A DNA stretch of 64,000 bases from Heterobilharzia americana. Its lineage: Eukaryota > Platyhelminthes > Trematoda > Strigeidida > Schistosomatidae. Both the position numbers and the translations under genes were made by a program. How positions within the stretch are numbered: the first letter of the stretch is position 1; the number at the start of each line of letters is the position of its first letter. This document shows, piece after piece, positions 47,990-59,469 of the stretch. Under the pieces are notes generated by a model. That model did no database searches. It was not told the origin of the DNA and worked only from the letters and a program-made list of their open reading frames with translations. Location: NCBI GenBank assembly GCA_944470555.2, contig OX104128.1, positions 59,403,257-59,467,256 on the forward strand, written 5' to 3'.

Positions 47990-48960
47990 TTCAGTCGACT
48001 GCATCATGCAGCAGACCGTGAGGGGTGAGAAGACGGGCATACGCTGGCTGGACCGATGAAAAGACCCTAGAAGAAGATTCACATTTCGCCGCCGATCATC
48101 ATTTATATCCAACGTCTTGTCGCACAAACTCTAAAATCTATGAGTGAAAACTAACAAGTTGACAGAAGAGGCGATGCAGCGAAAACGCTACTTCAAGTGA
48201 GAGTGGAGAAAACAGAGGTGATGAAGATACCCAAGCAACAACAACAAGCACCAATCACCATCAACGGGAGAAACCTAAAAGAAGTTGTCTCCCTCACCTA
48301 CCTACCTACCTACAGGCGGCACAGGCACAAATGAAGACGTCAAAACCTAGATCGGAAATACGGCAAAACAGGCTTTCATCAGCCTGGAATAATCAGTGTG
48401 GAGATCTACTGCACTCAACTCAGCACAAAGAACAACATCCGGATTTTCAACATCAACTCAGTCAAGTGAGTCAGTGCTGCTTTATGGTTCACAAACTTGG
48501 CATGTCATGAAAAGCACTACCAACAAACTACAGACATTCATCAACAGCTGCCGCCTACACTGACTCGATACTGAAGATCAGATCAGATGGCCAGAAAGAA
48601 TAAGAATAAACAAGGAGGAGCTGTGGCTGTCAGCGAATCAACCAAGAACATTTCACCCACCAAAAATGCAGTAGAAGGAAGTGGAGATGGATTGAAGACA
48701 CACTGAGAAGACCGGTTGGGGACATCACGCGCCGGACCAACCAAGACTGTCGAGTGGAATCCAAAGGGGAAACGACGAGTTGGGCATCTGAGGCAATGGT
48801 TACATGGAGTAGATGATGTGAGAAAGAAATGACAGCCTGTGGGCGGTCGTGGGATGAGGTTGAAAAGACTGCAGAGACGTGAGTGCAATGGAGGCGTGCT
48901 ATTGAATCCCTATGTTCGACTACGAACTCCAGAGAAAAAGTATAATAGTAATATAATAAA
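47990..48960 (+). mobile_element. RTE-A copy 7, third subfamily
   Basis: Starts in the palm (ATGCAGCAGACCGTGAGG at about 48004) and runs through a decayed ADD region, a thumb with MKIPKQQQQQAPI (about 48220), and a C-terminal domain in which GDITRRTNQDCRVESKG shows frame slips. The end near 48930 is TAATAGTAATATAAT. It shares private changes with copy 9 at 54.5 kb and differs from the copy 1/3/5 group. Confidence 0.85.
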
Positions 48961-49179
48961 CCAAGTTGTGATTTCTTGGTTTAAGAAAGGTTGGATATTG
49001 GGTAAATGATATTCAGGTTTTTGATATTTGGTATATAGAATTAAAATAAGTGAATAAGATGCTTTATATGAATAAATATTCGATAAAATTCCTTCAGAAA
49101 ATCGTAAAACTACTGCTAAACCATGAATCACAGAAGTAGTTATCTCTCATAGATCGCACACATCGGATGAAATTAGAGG

Positions 49180-49880
49180 AGTGCCCAACAAATACAATGT
49201 CATCAGAGTGTTCTACGGAACATCAAACACATTATATAACACCTTGGTTCATTTGAAGTAGGAGACTCCTTTAGATTCTTAATTTGTGTTTTTAAAATAA
49301 AATGTTTAGACTGTGATGCTATATGCATAGGACAACCATTCCCTGAAATCAAAGTTAGAAAAAAAAATGAAAACTGAAGAGCTTCTATTTGGCCCCCTAG
49401 AAAACCAGGGGAACTGATGTAACTTCATAACACATCAGTTGTAGCTCTACACGTGATAATTTCAGTTTCATAAAGTCAATGTTGACAATGTTGTAGCAGA
49501 ATCTCTTCACATAAATTTGATTCAGAAATGTTTAAGTATGAATGAAGGAGTAAAACGTAGTTTGACTTGGTCTCAATCCACCCTGACATACTGACATAGC
49601 CAAAATACATACGGTAAGAGTTATCAATACATGTGTGCATACAAATCTAACTCTGTAATTAATACACTACATATAGATATCATTGTATTCCACAATTGTG
49701 ACATCAGAGAGTCATTTATGCAGAAGAACACTTGTCAAGCTATCAAATGTAAGCTTGAGCAATATTGTAAATTTCGCTTTACTACTATCATTTTGATTAA
49801 GCTCTTGGTAGCTCTAAGTAGCTCTAATAAAAACGTTAGTTGAAACAAATTTATTTTATTTTACATTTGTTGACGCTTCT
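49180..49880 (+). mobile_element. Repeat D copy 1, possibly a PLE 3' end
   Basis: Bases about 49370-49880 match 59340-59470 plus 60020-60410 (shared CTAGAAAACCAG-GGAA, GAATCTCTTCA, CAGAAGAACACTTGTCAAG, AACGTTAGTTGAAACAAATT). Upstream, 49200-49360 holds what may be a GIY-YIG remnant (LYNTLVHLK, then CLDCDAIC-like and GQPFPEIKVRKK). That link to a PLE is inference only. Confidence 0.6.
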
Positions 49881-50099
49881 ACATCGGTACTCATTATGAT
49901 TACTTCAAAATGAATGACTGAAATAAACTTCTTTCAAAGTCCTACTTCAGTTGTTTGTTTTTTTAATGAATTTTTATGGGCTCATGATTCCCAAGAATAC
50001 TAAACATTGATTCATTCATAATGTCTATACTAACTTTGACCTAATAGGTGAATAGTCATTATTTTTGAGGGAGTTGTGGGGATTTGGAAATATTTCAAG

Positions 50100-50240
50100 T
50101 TATTATTCATAGTAGACTGATATCAGTTGGAGGAACAAAGGAAACCTGGGAGTACTGGACAGCTGTTTTGTCCTAGTATGAGACTTTTCAGCAGTGCGCA
50201 CCCACGATGTCAGTTTACGATGAATAACAACTTGGAATAG
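50100..50240 (-). mobile_element. SINE-2 copy
   Basis: Minus strand: GGGTGCGCACTG stem I strand then CTGAAAAGTCTCATACTAGG and ACAAAACAGCTGTCCAGTAC. Two core positions are changed (CTGAAAA, AAAAC), so no activity is expected. The stem I strands remain complementary. Confidence 0.75.
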
Positions 50241-51014
50241 TCATTATGTTCACAGTAAGACCTGAAGATCACAGACTCGATAACTGATAGAGTCGTGAGT
50301 GAATACTGCTCATATGTCTTCTGTTAGCTTAATACTAAACTGAAGTAAATAAAATCCCTATAAAACCCAAAGTTGTAATATTTTGTTTCTACAAGATTTT
50401 AGAAAGTAAATACCATGAGTTGTTCATGTCATCTACTGTCCTGAAAGAACATCTAAGCTTTAAAAATGTAGAATGGAAAACATTTTATTCGCCAATTATG
50501 TACAAGTTGAGTTGCTTAACTGTTAGTAGAAAATAAAGTTCAACGTTTGTTGACAGTGCTTGGTTGTCTCAAATGTAGTACTTCATGAGGAAGACTTTTC
50601 AAAGTCTACTTTCAAAATGGTTGTGAAGTGTTTCTAACCAGTCAGCTTAGGTTTAAGATTTGCGATCTTTTGAATTTAGTTTGATCAATCCAACCAAACA
50701 ATTTTCTGAAATGATACAAAAAGTCTTACAGCTACAAGATTAACTTTCGTGAAACAGTAGAGTAATTAAACAAGTGAATCAGTTTATTGATGGATTCATG
50801 TTTGTTTAATACTCAGTGCTGATTGGATTATATCAATCATTCTATAATTTGACCACCGAACTAGGAGACTTATCATCGTCATATGCTTCGATACATGTCA
50901 GTTGATTGAATACAGTCGGTAGAAGCCCTGTATCAAGAAATCCTAGCCTTAGGTTTCGAACTTGTTGGCATGAGTCAGCAAACATTTTCTAACAACTTGA
51001 CACAAATGATGTCA
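50241..51014. other. Unassigned sequence
   Basis: No element recognised up to the TTAA-flanked palindromic element. Confidence 0.45.
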
Positions 51015-52048
51015 TTAACAAGAACAAGGCATGTATCAGTGAAGAAGACATATTTCTTTTCAACAACTTCATTATCAAGCTGTACAGTCGGATTTATACT
51101 CGGTAAAGTGACAGATGATTGCACTAAGACGAGTTGTTCAGTCAATTTGCAAAATACACAATCGGTGTAGGTGGTGGTATTTGTTGAAGTGGAAGAGATA
51201 GAAAATGGGTCAGTGAATTAGGAGGGAGGAATTGATAATAAGTCGTGAGATAAGAGACACCGATAGTATATTTTGCATACTGACTGAGCAACCTTTTAGT
51301 GCAATTATCTGTAACTTTTACCCAACCAACAACACCACCACCACCAACAACAACAAACTCCAATCACCATCAACGGGAGAAATGTAAAGGAAGTAGCCTC
51401 CTTCACCTATCTAGGCAGTCAGCACTGTCTCAACTACAGGTGGCGGCACAGACGAGGAAGTCAAAGCCAGCCAGGATCGGAATGACAGCAAGACAGGCGT
51501 TCATTAACCTGAAACCAGTGTGGAGATCTTCTCCACTCAGCATAAAGCGTGAACGACATCCGCATTTTCAACACCAACATCAAGTCAGGGCTTCTGTATG
51601 GCTGAGAGACTTGACGCGTTACGAAAGGGATTTCCAACAAACTACAAACATTCATCAACAACTACCTACGCTGGCTCGTTACTGAAGATAAGATGAGAAG
51701 GCCAGAATAATGAGAATCAGCAACAAGGAACTCTGGCTGGCTGGCAACGAACCAACCAAGAAGCTATCGCTCAACAAATATCCAGAGGGAAATGGAGATG
51801 GATTGGATTAGGCATACACTGAGCAGGCTGACTGGGGACATCACGTATCAGGCCAGTTTCTCGAGTGGAACCTAGATGTGAAGCGACGAGTTGGGTGTCC
51901 CAGCTGTGGGTGACATGGAGGAGATAGTGTGAGGAGGAAATGAGAGGTTGTGGGCTGTCGTGGAACCAGGTTCGAAAGATTTCGGAGAAGAGAGTGGAAT
52001 GGAGACGTGCTACTGAAGCCTTATGTTCCATTAGGAAACCAAGGGACA

Positions 52049-52101
<53 letters not shown>

Positions 52102-52202
52102 TCTGTCACTTTACCGAGCATAAATCCGACTGTACAGCTCGATAGTGAAGTTGTTGAAAAGAAATATGTTTTCTTCACTGATATACGCCTTGTTCTCTTT
52201 AA
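51015..52202. mobile_element. Palindromic TTAA-flanked element (MITE-like), split by RTE-A
   Basis: Arm 1 (51019-51170) is the imperfect reverse complement of arm 2, which is in two parts: 51262-51322 and 52101-52198. Shared blocks include GAACAAGGC, TATCAGTGAAGAA, ATATTTCTTTTCAACAACTT, AGCTGTACAGTCGGATTTAT, CTCGGTAAAGT and GATTGCACTA. TTAA stands immediately outside each arm (51015-51018 and 52199-52202). Without the RTE-A insertion the element would be about 410 bases. No transposase is encoded. TTAA target sites are typical of piggyBac-type transposons; that link is inference, since the ends do not show the usual terminal C-run. Confidence 0.7.
51323..52100 (+). mobile_element. RTE-A copy 8, with target-site duplication
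   Basis: Plus-strand 5'-truncated element from the thumb (CAATCACCATCAACGGGAG, 51361) to the (TAA)n tail (52051-52099, about 16 units). The C-terminal domain is spread over frames. Flanks ATCTGTAACTTTTACC (51307-51322) and ATCTGTCACTTTACC (52101-52115) form a diverged 15-16 base target duplication. Nearly identical to copy 2 over the shared part, for example the complement of 18113-18313. Confidence 0.92.
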
Positions 52203-52214
52203 CGAATAAATGGG

Positions 52215-52340
52215 TATATTTCGTCAGTAGAAATGATGTCTCATTTGACGTTCAACCCAACGTCACCCACTGTTGTAGTCACAGGTGTTGTCACTAGGCT
52301 GTTCTTGTCCTGATTAATCTGCTGTACTACTTGATCACCG
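52215..52340 (-). mobile_element. SINE-E fragment
   Basis: Plus-strand GTTCAACCCAACGTCACCCA then CTGTTGTAGTCAC matches the B-box side of SINE-E read on the minus strand. Short and diverged. Confidence 0.5.
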
Positions 52341-53234
52341 GACAATAATAAACTTCATGTTATTTAGTCTTCTATGCTGACCACATTCTAACAAGCATTT
52401 TGAAATGTTTTTATGCTGAAGTATATAGCATGTTATGTGGTATATATCAAACTCCTAGTCATTCAAATATGCACATGGCCAATCATAAACTATATCTTTA
52501 ACACATAACCTATAAAATTGACTTGCATAACTTAGTTTCTCTAGCAAAAGGTATATATCACTATTCAATGAGTTCGTTCTTGCTTACATGTAGCAGACTT
52601 ATTGTTCCAAGCTTCAGTGAACATCTGATAACTCTTATTTTTACCTAACTTACATCTGGCTGTAAATGAGATTCTGTAGCCAGCCTACTAACAAGGAGTT
52701 TTTGATTAAACCAAAAATCAATGAGACAAAATAATCTCTTATTTATTAAAGTAGTATTGACAACATCTCAATTCATTTCGTTGATGAGGATGTGTAGTAA
52801 ACCATCGCATGAATTAAGAATGAATTATAAAGAAAGGTGAACTGAGTTTTTGACTACAAGTCGACTTGTTTGGCCGATAGCGAATGTTTTTATTAAAACA
52901 GTTTCAATTTGTAGATGCATCTACTGTCGACTGACTCAAGTGAAAACATTCTCTTGTCGAGAAAACGAAAATACGACTATCCATGATACTGAAGGCTTAG
53001 GTTTGAAATCCTACACAGTATATTTTATTCTTGACTCCATCACCTGGATATGAATCAGTTCTATATGTGACTATATGTGAACATTTGTACTGCAATAATA
53101 AATCTGACTGAGTTGAGCAAGGTGATCAAAAAGATATCTTCTTATGGTTCTGACACCATTTAAGATTCTGTTTCTTCTTAGGGACTTCCAGAAGATCTCT
53201 GGATAAGGATTCTTCTAAATACAATCTCTGACGA
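52341..53234. other. Unassigned sequence
   Basis: A 67-codon frame at 52850-53053 is unrecognised. Nothing else was seen. Confidence 0.45.
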
Positions 53235-54205
53235 ATATAGGTGTAAAACTTGAGCACTGTGGTAGAATTTAATTCCATATTAGATATATTTATTTCATTT
53301 ATAACACACAGTGAGTGATCTAGTATTATTTACTTGATGACGTTTCCAGCACAAATGATCACTGCTCATTATCATATCAATCGAATCATATCACTTCCGA
53401 CATGTGATCTTTTGTACACTTATGTCACTCCATGTGAGTTGTTTTTGCTGGTAGCTAAATGTTACACATCTCTAGTATAAGTATTGCATCATTTCTATTA
53501 CATGTGATGGGTAGGTGTTTATTCAATGAACAAAGGTTGAGTAATCAATCCCCCCTCCCTCTCTCTCTCTCTCTCCACCTAATTATATTCTTGGATTGGT
53601 TTTATCATACCTGATTGTGTGGCTGTGTGTTAATGCATGCCTACATTGGAGTAGCCGAGCATTTTTCACAGATTATTGATCTAATTGTGGTCTGTCATTC
53701 TGTATTTAGCTAAATTCCTATACTCCTCTGTTCTAACATTTCCCAACTTGCTAGTTTCACCTACATACTTGAGATTGCAGTCATTGTGTGGAGTTCGATA
53801 GATGAGAGTATTTTGCTTAGTTGTTTCTAACTGATCCTGAAGCCATGTGACAAGGGTAATCTGTTAGTGAGTTAGTAGTTTTAAATACTGCCTTAATTGT
53901 TGAGGTTCCTACTTAAATGTTGTGATGTTTCTTGCTTATAGGGTAAGAGAATGGAGGTAGTGAACTCATTTTTACTTGTGTTGTCGTTATTATTCGTACT
54001 GGTATTACTGTTATTATCTCGCTTCTTGTTTGCTCATACGAATTTCCAGATAGACTGTAGAGGATAATTATTAATTGAAACCTTACAATGACTAGTGAGT
54101 TTCCTAGTCCTATCATTTCGACATATGACTAAAACTGCCTTGACTGACATTGAATGGGATAACTTGGAGTCCAGATATCTGTTAGAATGTGTCGCTTTTT
54201 CGAGA
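53235..54205 (-). pseudogene. PLE-1 copy, twin of the 44.4-kb copy
   Basis: Minus strand: SNRYLDSKLSHSMSV-type thumb block (about 54145-54195), a decayed linker, a GIY-YIG remnant with LKYVGETSKLGNVRTEEY (about 53705-53770), then 3' region with (CT)n and pLTR down to about 53235. It shares stops and indels with 44392-45275. A difference is that it extends about 90 bases further 5' into the thumb. Confidence 0.9.
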
Positions 54206-54300
54206 AATAATTTCTACTCGAGGCGTCATCAGGTAAATAGTACTGTATCATCACTGTAATTTATAAATCATATAAACAAATCTATGATTGAATGTTTGAT
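54206..54300 (+). repeat. Inverted PLE-1 terminal repeat at the 5' side
   Basis: Plus-strand GGCGTCATCAGGTAAATAGT, ATCACTGTAATTTATAAATC and ATAAACAAATC, joined directly to the 5' end of the minus-strand PLE-1 relic. Short but clear. Confidence 0.8.
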
Positions 54301-54534
54301 GAATTCAGAACATATTGAAGTTTCAGCAAGTTTTAAGGTGAAATACAGAAACTCATTCAGCATCTACAGTGGAATGGCACATTCAGAAGGATTGTAGGCT
54401 TTTAAATATTTAAGGATTTTCAACAACCTTATGTACATTAAAATACTATTGATATTTCAGAATAATCAACTATGACACTGAATACTGACTTCTTAAAATA
54501 TTATACTGCTATTCTCTCTAATGTTATGTCATTA

Positions 54535-54765
54535 TTATTAATTTTCCTTTCGGTTCGTAGTCGAACATAGGGATTTAATAGCACGCCTCCATTGCACTCA
54601 CGTCTCTGCAATCTTTTCAACCTCATCCCACGACTGCCCACAGGCTGTCATTTCTTTCTCACATCATCTACTCCATGTAACCATTGCCTCAGATGCCCAA
54701 ATAGCCGTTTGCCCTTTGGATTCCACTCGACAGTCTTGGTTGGTCCGGCATGTGATGATACAGAA
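54535..54765 (-). mobile_element. RTE-A copy 9, 3' end only
   Basis: Minus-strand C-terminal sequence that matches copy 7 closely (compare GCAATGGAGGCGTGCTATT and the CAAAGGGAAACG block). The left edge is TTATTATTA. About 230 bases long. Confidence 0.85.
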
Positions 54766-56204
54766 GCATATCATACTAGTTGTCTAATGGTTGATAATCG
54801 AAGTCTGTTTGGAAACTAACGTTATGTTTCAGCCTAATTCGTCACTTCCAATAAAAGAGTATTGAAACTAAATCAGAAAGGGTAGTAAAAGACACGTCTC
54901 TTACAACTTTCAACTACCACCAAACTTTTTATCGACAAAGCAAATTTCATGGAACAATTCACTTTTGAAGCACTTAAGGCGATATTTTGTCTTAAAGAAA
55001 TAAATCACCTTTGACTTAATAAGTAATAACATCACTTGGATGATAACGGTACATCAGTACACTTTTCAATTCACTGGTCTGTGTATACGTCATTATGTGT
55101 TTATGTGTATATCCTATTCAGACATGATTGTGACGTCCGTACACTTAAAGATATACTTCAGGAAACTAGACCACTTTCATTTTTCATCAGTGTAGTCAAT
55201 AGACTATTCTTCTTATAGACATTTTATCCAAATAATAATGACGATATAGTATCGTCTCTTCAGATTATCTTTCTTCTCAGTGTTTTTGTTATAGTTTAGC
55301 AAAGCTGATATCTCTTCTCATTTTTAGCAATAAAAGACGAAGAATTTGTGATGAGAAGATAAAAAAAAAATGAAACACACACCAAAGATTCTAAGATGAA
55401 ATGCGTTAGACTATATGAAATTTGGATTAGTGATAAGTTGTGTTTTCGACCTTATTGTTCTACCTAGAAAGAGTTTTCATTGAATATTACTTTATGGTCC
55501 CTGATTTATTTTAAATATCATTGTTATCAATACTGAATCAGGTCGAGATATAATCTACCTATCAAAGATGTTTCTTTTTTTCCACATAAGTTTCTCTAAA
55601 ATAGTTGATGTAATCTGAGATATATGCTTGGAAATGAAATAACAAGATATCGATTAATTAAAGTGAATGTTGAATGAGCCTTTTACCATAAGAGATGGAA
55701 AAATAATGAATTGTAGACAAAAGAATGGTGAATAAAAGTATTTTACACTTTTTATACTTCAGAATCTGAGTTGAACTGATGAGATGCAGGTTTCTCAGGG
55801 TAACCGTTGCGAATCAAGTTGTTCACATCTAAATATATTCTGTCATGTAAAAATAACGTTTTTATCCATTCACCTTGTGTAACTGCACTTGAGAAAAGTG
55901 ACCAATTCATGTTTTCAACAATTTGTATAACAACCATTTACGAGAAGGAATTGAAAAAAGACATTAAGTAAAGCCTCGTCTATAATGCATTGTGTCTAAT
56001 TGTCATCATTCAAGTTTGTTTCAGGATTCAAGTATGCAGAAGGAAAGAGTTCTGATTTTCATTGTTTATTGCTGTTTGTTTCACTGTGAGATTGCCGAAG
56101 TTGTGATGAAAAGTCATGACAAATGGAGCCCTAGGAGAGTTACTCAACGATAGCATACAATGGAAGTCACACCATATCATGAAGTGATAGTAATAAAAAG
56201 CCAT
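54766..56204. other. Unassigned sequence
   Basis: Bases about 54760-54800 (CATACTAGTTGTCTAATGG) could be a tRNA-like scrap. Otherwise nothing recognised in about 1.4 kb. Confidence 0.4.
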
Positions 56205-56400
56205 GGACCATTGGATCCATAACGTGCTAGCCACCGAACACCAAAGGTCTGTGTTCGATCTCTGGATAGGTGCGGTCATGGGTGTGCACTGGTGAAGAAT
56301 AAAGTATTCAGATGGATCAGTTGTTAAGTGACCCCAGTTCTTCATTCGTTCTCGTACTGATATCAGTCAGTGGTGAATGCTAACATGAAATTTATCCCCA
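56205..56400 (+). mobile_element. SINE-2 copy, hammerhead lost
   Basis: CATTGGATCCATAACGTGC and a B-box-like GTGTTCGATCTC (about 56252) mark the promoter half. GGGTGTGCACTGGTGAAGAA is the stem I strand followed by a mutated core. The tail CTGATATCAGTCAGTGGTGA is present. Confidence 0.72.
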
Positions 56401-56639
56401 CAAACCTCCAAACTGAATAGTTTTATTCAACTGTTCATTTAGAGAAACTGTTTTCTACACAGCAACATATTCAGAAAAATTTTCCTTTGATTATATTAAG
56501 ATGTAGGGATTACATTATTACATTTATTCACTAATTGGTCGTATGTAGGTAACCGATGTAGCTATCTAATTCTCAATGTTTGGCACTGAGTTGAATTAAT
56601 GTGGCCAATAAATAAAGTGAAACAACAATACAGTGCACT

Positions 56640-56835
56640 GAGTTTTGGTGTTAGATATTTGCATTTTACCGACAGGAATCCCTGTCTGACATAGGTTTCA
56701 TACTTTTTAGTAGTTTTTGGCAAGGTGTACCTGCAATTATGAGGAACTGGTGTTCCTTTGGTGATTTAAATCTGCAACACTCAATGCTGAAGCATATTAC
56801 GATACAATGTCACGTGGGTACATTCCAAATCTTGA
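56640..56835 (-). mobile_element. SINE-E copy, diverged
   Basis: Plus-strand GGCAAGGTGTACCTGCAATT and GGAACTGGTGTTCC (itself nearly palindromic) match the SINE-E consensus. The B-box region is reduced to GATTTAAATC. Confidence 0.55.
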
Positions 56836-57329
56836 TTGATAGACTCTAGTCATAGCTGATCATTTGTCAGCTACAGCGATAATCTACTGGTAACCTATTC
56901 ATGCACGCAGTCTAATATTACAAGTAATTAGTCGTGGACTGGATTACTCAGTGGTAAAGTTTATAACTATAACCCTGACTAATGCAAAATTCAAATAATT
57001 AAGTAAATACTGGTTTCATAATAGTTTCTGACATCCAATGATGATTGTAAGTAAGCAAGAAATCTACCAATTGACTTCGAACACTGAATATCGGGGAATA
57101 TATACTATAAGTGGTTGAAATGAATTCAATGTTCTGTTTTCGTAAGGACAATTGCTACAATCATAGTCTAGTTGTTCATAACAAGCTGGACAGTTAATGG
57201 TAAAAAGAATTAAGTTGCAAACAGCTATTTTCATCAGCTTCTGACTACACTATAACAGTTAGTTATCATTTTCTTAATAAACCTTCATGCTACATTGCGT
57301 TTATTACGGAAGTAAACTTTTGTAATGCA
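56836..57329. other. Unassigned sequence
   Basis: Nothing recognised left of the PLE-1 inverted arm. Confidence 0.45.
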
Positions 57330-57342
57330 GCAGACCGTAATT

Positions 57343-57687
57343 CCATTTTAGTCTGTTTATTAGAAATATCACACAGTGAAGGAATAGTGTCATTTACTAG
57401 ATAATGTCTAGGACACAATTTGTTATCCATAATTATATCAAGTAACTTCACAACTTTGAGGCAAGGTTAATACATCTCCAATTCTCTCGTCTTCTTTGTG
57501 ATAAGGTTAGCAGAATTTTCCAGTTCTTCTAGCATCATTCCTACTGCATATATTTGGAGTTGATTGTATAGACACAGATTTCGTTCTGCTTGGTATTCAT
57601 CATGGACTGACATTAGTTGGAGAATCGAAGTGAGATTGTGAGTCCTGGATAGCTGTTTTGTCCTAATTTGAGACTCTACAGAAATTC
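57343..57687 (-). repeat. Perfect inverted arm 1: PLE-1 terminal repeat joined to SINE-2
   Basis: 345 bases that are, by direct base-by-base comparison, the exact reverse complement of 58450-58794. It contains the pLTR on its left (57343-57450), a non-repeat middle, and the tail half of a SINE-2 on its right (from about 57595). Identity stops abruptly at both ends. Confidence 0.95.
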
Positions 57688-57790
57688 ACACTCATGACCC
57701 CACCAGGGATCAAATCCAGGACCTTTAGGTTTCTTGGTGAGCGCTTTAACCGTTCATCCTTGAGAGTGGAGTTCAACAGGGCGAACACCT
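57590..57790 (-). mobile_element. SINE-2 copy spanning the arm 1 edge
   Basis: Minus strand: good B box (GATTTGATCCCTGGTGGG, about 57703-57720), mutated core CTGTAGAGTCTC and ACAAAAC, and the full tail. Its tail half lies within the perfect arm. Its promoter half lies outside and differs from the promoter half of the partner SINE at 58.4 kb. Confidence 0.85.
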
Positions 57791-57819
57791 TAGGTTTCAA
57801 TAATGACTAACCTAAATTT

Positions 57820-58260
57820 AACAATTAGTTCACGAGAAATCGGAACAAAAATGTAAACGGTAGGAGTAAAACAAGTGTTGATAATAATTCTGCCACTAAT
57901 TATAATAGTCATACTATTGTTAGTGACAAGACGGATAGATAATTCAAAACTGTTATTCTGTTACCACACAAAGAATGTACCTCGGTAGCGTTCCAAAAAA
58001 TTTTTTATAGAGCTTAATTGGAGTGGCGTTTTGACTGACAAAGTAGTTAAAAACAAGCTTTGTCGATTAAGAGGTCCTACTGATTCAGTTAAGCAAAATA
58101 ATTTAGTTTACCAAATCCCTTGCAACGATTGCGAGGTCAAAGTTTTTGACTAGGATCAATAAGATAAGAGGAACACAAAATTTTGGCTAGATCAAGTTTG
58201 TTAGATCGTAGTAAGACAAGAAGTAAGGAGCAAAGTTCAGCTTTTGATATGCACTTAAGT
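57820..58260 (+). pseudogene. PLE-1 linker and GIY-YIG relic between inverted arms
   Basis: Plus strand in several frames: Asn-rich linker (57835-57920), VILLPHKECTSVAF-like (about 57950), NKLCRLRGPTDSVKQNNLVY (about 58050-58110), then QIPCNDCEVK (58115) where the domain breaks down. It lacks the polymerase and the end of the nuclease. Confidence 0.8.
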
Positions 58261-58369
58261 GCACGCAGTCATAAAATCGGTTGGAATGGAGCGAAGGAGG
58301 GATACATTGATAGCTAAATCTCTCAGTTTAGAGGTTTGTGGAGACATCTGTCTCGTCCTAGATGTGCAC

Positions 58370-58560
58370 TCATTAAGCAGATCAGAAGTGACGTGCTAAC
58401 CACGGAAACTGAAGAGCCTAGATTCGCCTCCTAGAAGGATCATGAATGCGAATTTCTGTAGAGTCTCAAATTAGGACAAAACAGCTATCCAGGACTCACA
58501 ATCTCACTTCGATTCTCCAACTAATGTCAGTCCATGATGAATACCAAGCAGAACGAAATC
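58370..58560 (+). mobile_element. SINE-2 copy spanning the arm 2 edge
   Basis: CGTGCTAACCACGG and a poor B-box region (GATTCGCCTCC) precede the hammerhead remnant CTGTAGAGTCTC and GGACAAAAC. The same mutated core appears in the partner at 57.6 kb because both lie in the perfect arms. Confidence 0.82.
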
Positions 58561-58794
58561 TGTGTCTATACAATCAACTCCAAATATATGCAGTAGGAAT
58601 GATGCTAGAAGAACTGGAAAATTCTGCTAACCTTATCACAAAGAAGACGAGAGAATTGGAGATGTATTAACCTTGCCTCAAAGTTGTGAAGTTACTTGAT
58701 ATAATTATGGATAACAAATTGTGTCCTAGACATTATCTAGTAAATGACACTATTCCTTCACTGTGTGATATTTCTAATAAACAGACTAAAATGG
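58450..58794 (+). repeat. Perfect inverted arm 2: PLE-1 terminal repeat joined to SINE-2
   Basis: Exact reverse complement of 57343-57687. The PLE-1 pLTR ends at 58794; outside it the sequence departs from the pLTR consensus (TATCTT instead of AATTAC), so this marks the 3' end of the inserted element. Confidence 0.95.
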
Positions 58795-59339
58795 TATCTT
58801 ATATTTAAACCTCAGTTATTGCAAGTAGCAAATGTGCACGCTGATTATTTTAAGAATTCTTTTGGGAATGATGACCAATGTTCTTACAGTAGGTGTCTTA
58901 AAAGATCATTGGTTCAGGTAATACATTTTCTTGGAACGTACGCATCCGGATATGAATTTATTTCGTCAACATTTTCATTAAGTTTCATCCTATATGGCAG
59001 AACTCTTTGTAAAGTGCATATAGTATCTCAACGCTGAATTGCCTTGCCCTCATTTACAAGTTAAGTGGAGAATGAGCTTTTCATCATATCTGGAATGCAT
59101 AAACTAGGTGTATGGGCTTACTTGTGTTATTATTCGCATTGAAGATAAATCTAAGCACGCTTTCATTCCCTTTGTCTGAACTCTAGCGGCATGGCTACCG
59201 TTCACAGAAACTATATATTATGTGACAGAATGAAATTATTGTTGTTGGAGTTGAAGTTTACCTCTTGTTGAATTTACGGCAATGAAATGATCAGCTTCTG
59301 AAAAAATTTAGGAATTAGTAAAATGATATTTATGAATAT
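58795..59339. other. Unassigned sequence
   Basis: Nothing recognised. The 97-codon frame 58744-59037 begins inside the PLE-1 arm and is not supported. Confidence 0.45.
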
Positions 59340-59469
59340 CAAAGAGCTTCCATCTGACCCCTTAGAAAACCAGTGGAATTAAGAAAAGTTGAGTACGCTT
59401 CAACCATACCTTTACATGCTATAATTTCAGATCAAAAGGTCAATTTTGACAAAATCAAAATTATTACAG

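Noticed and set aside
51015..52202. Calling the palindromic element piggyBac
   Set aside because: TTAA flanks fit, but the terminal bases lack the usual C-run and no transposase or second copy is visible.
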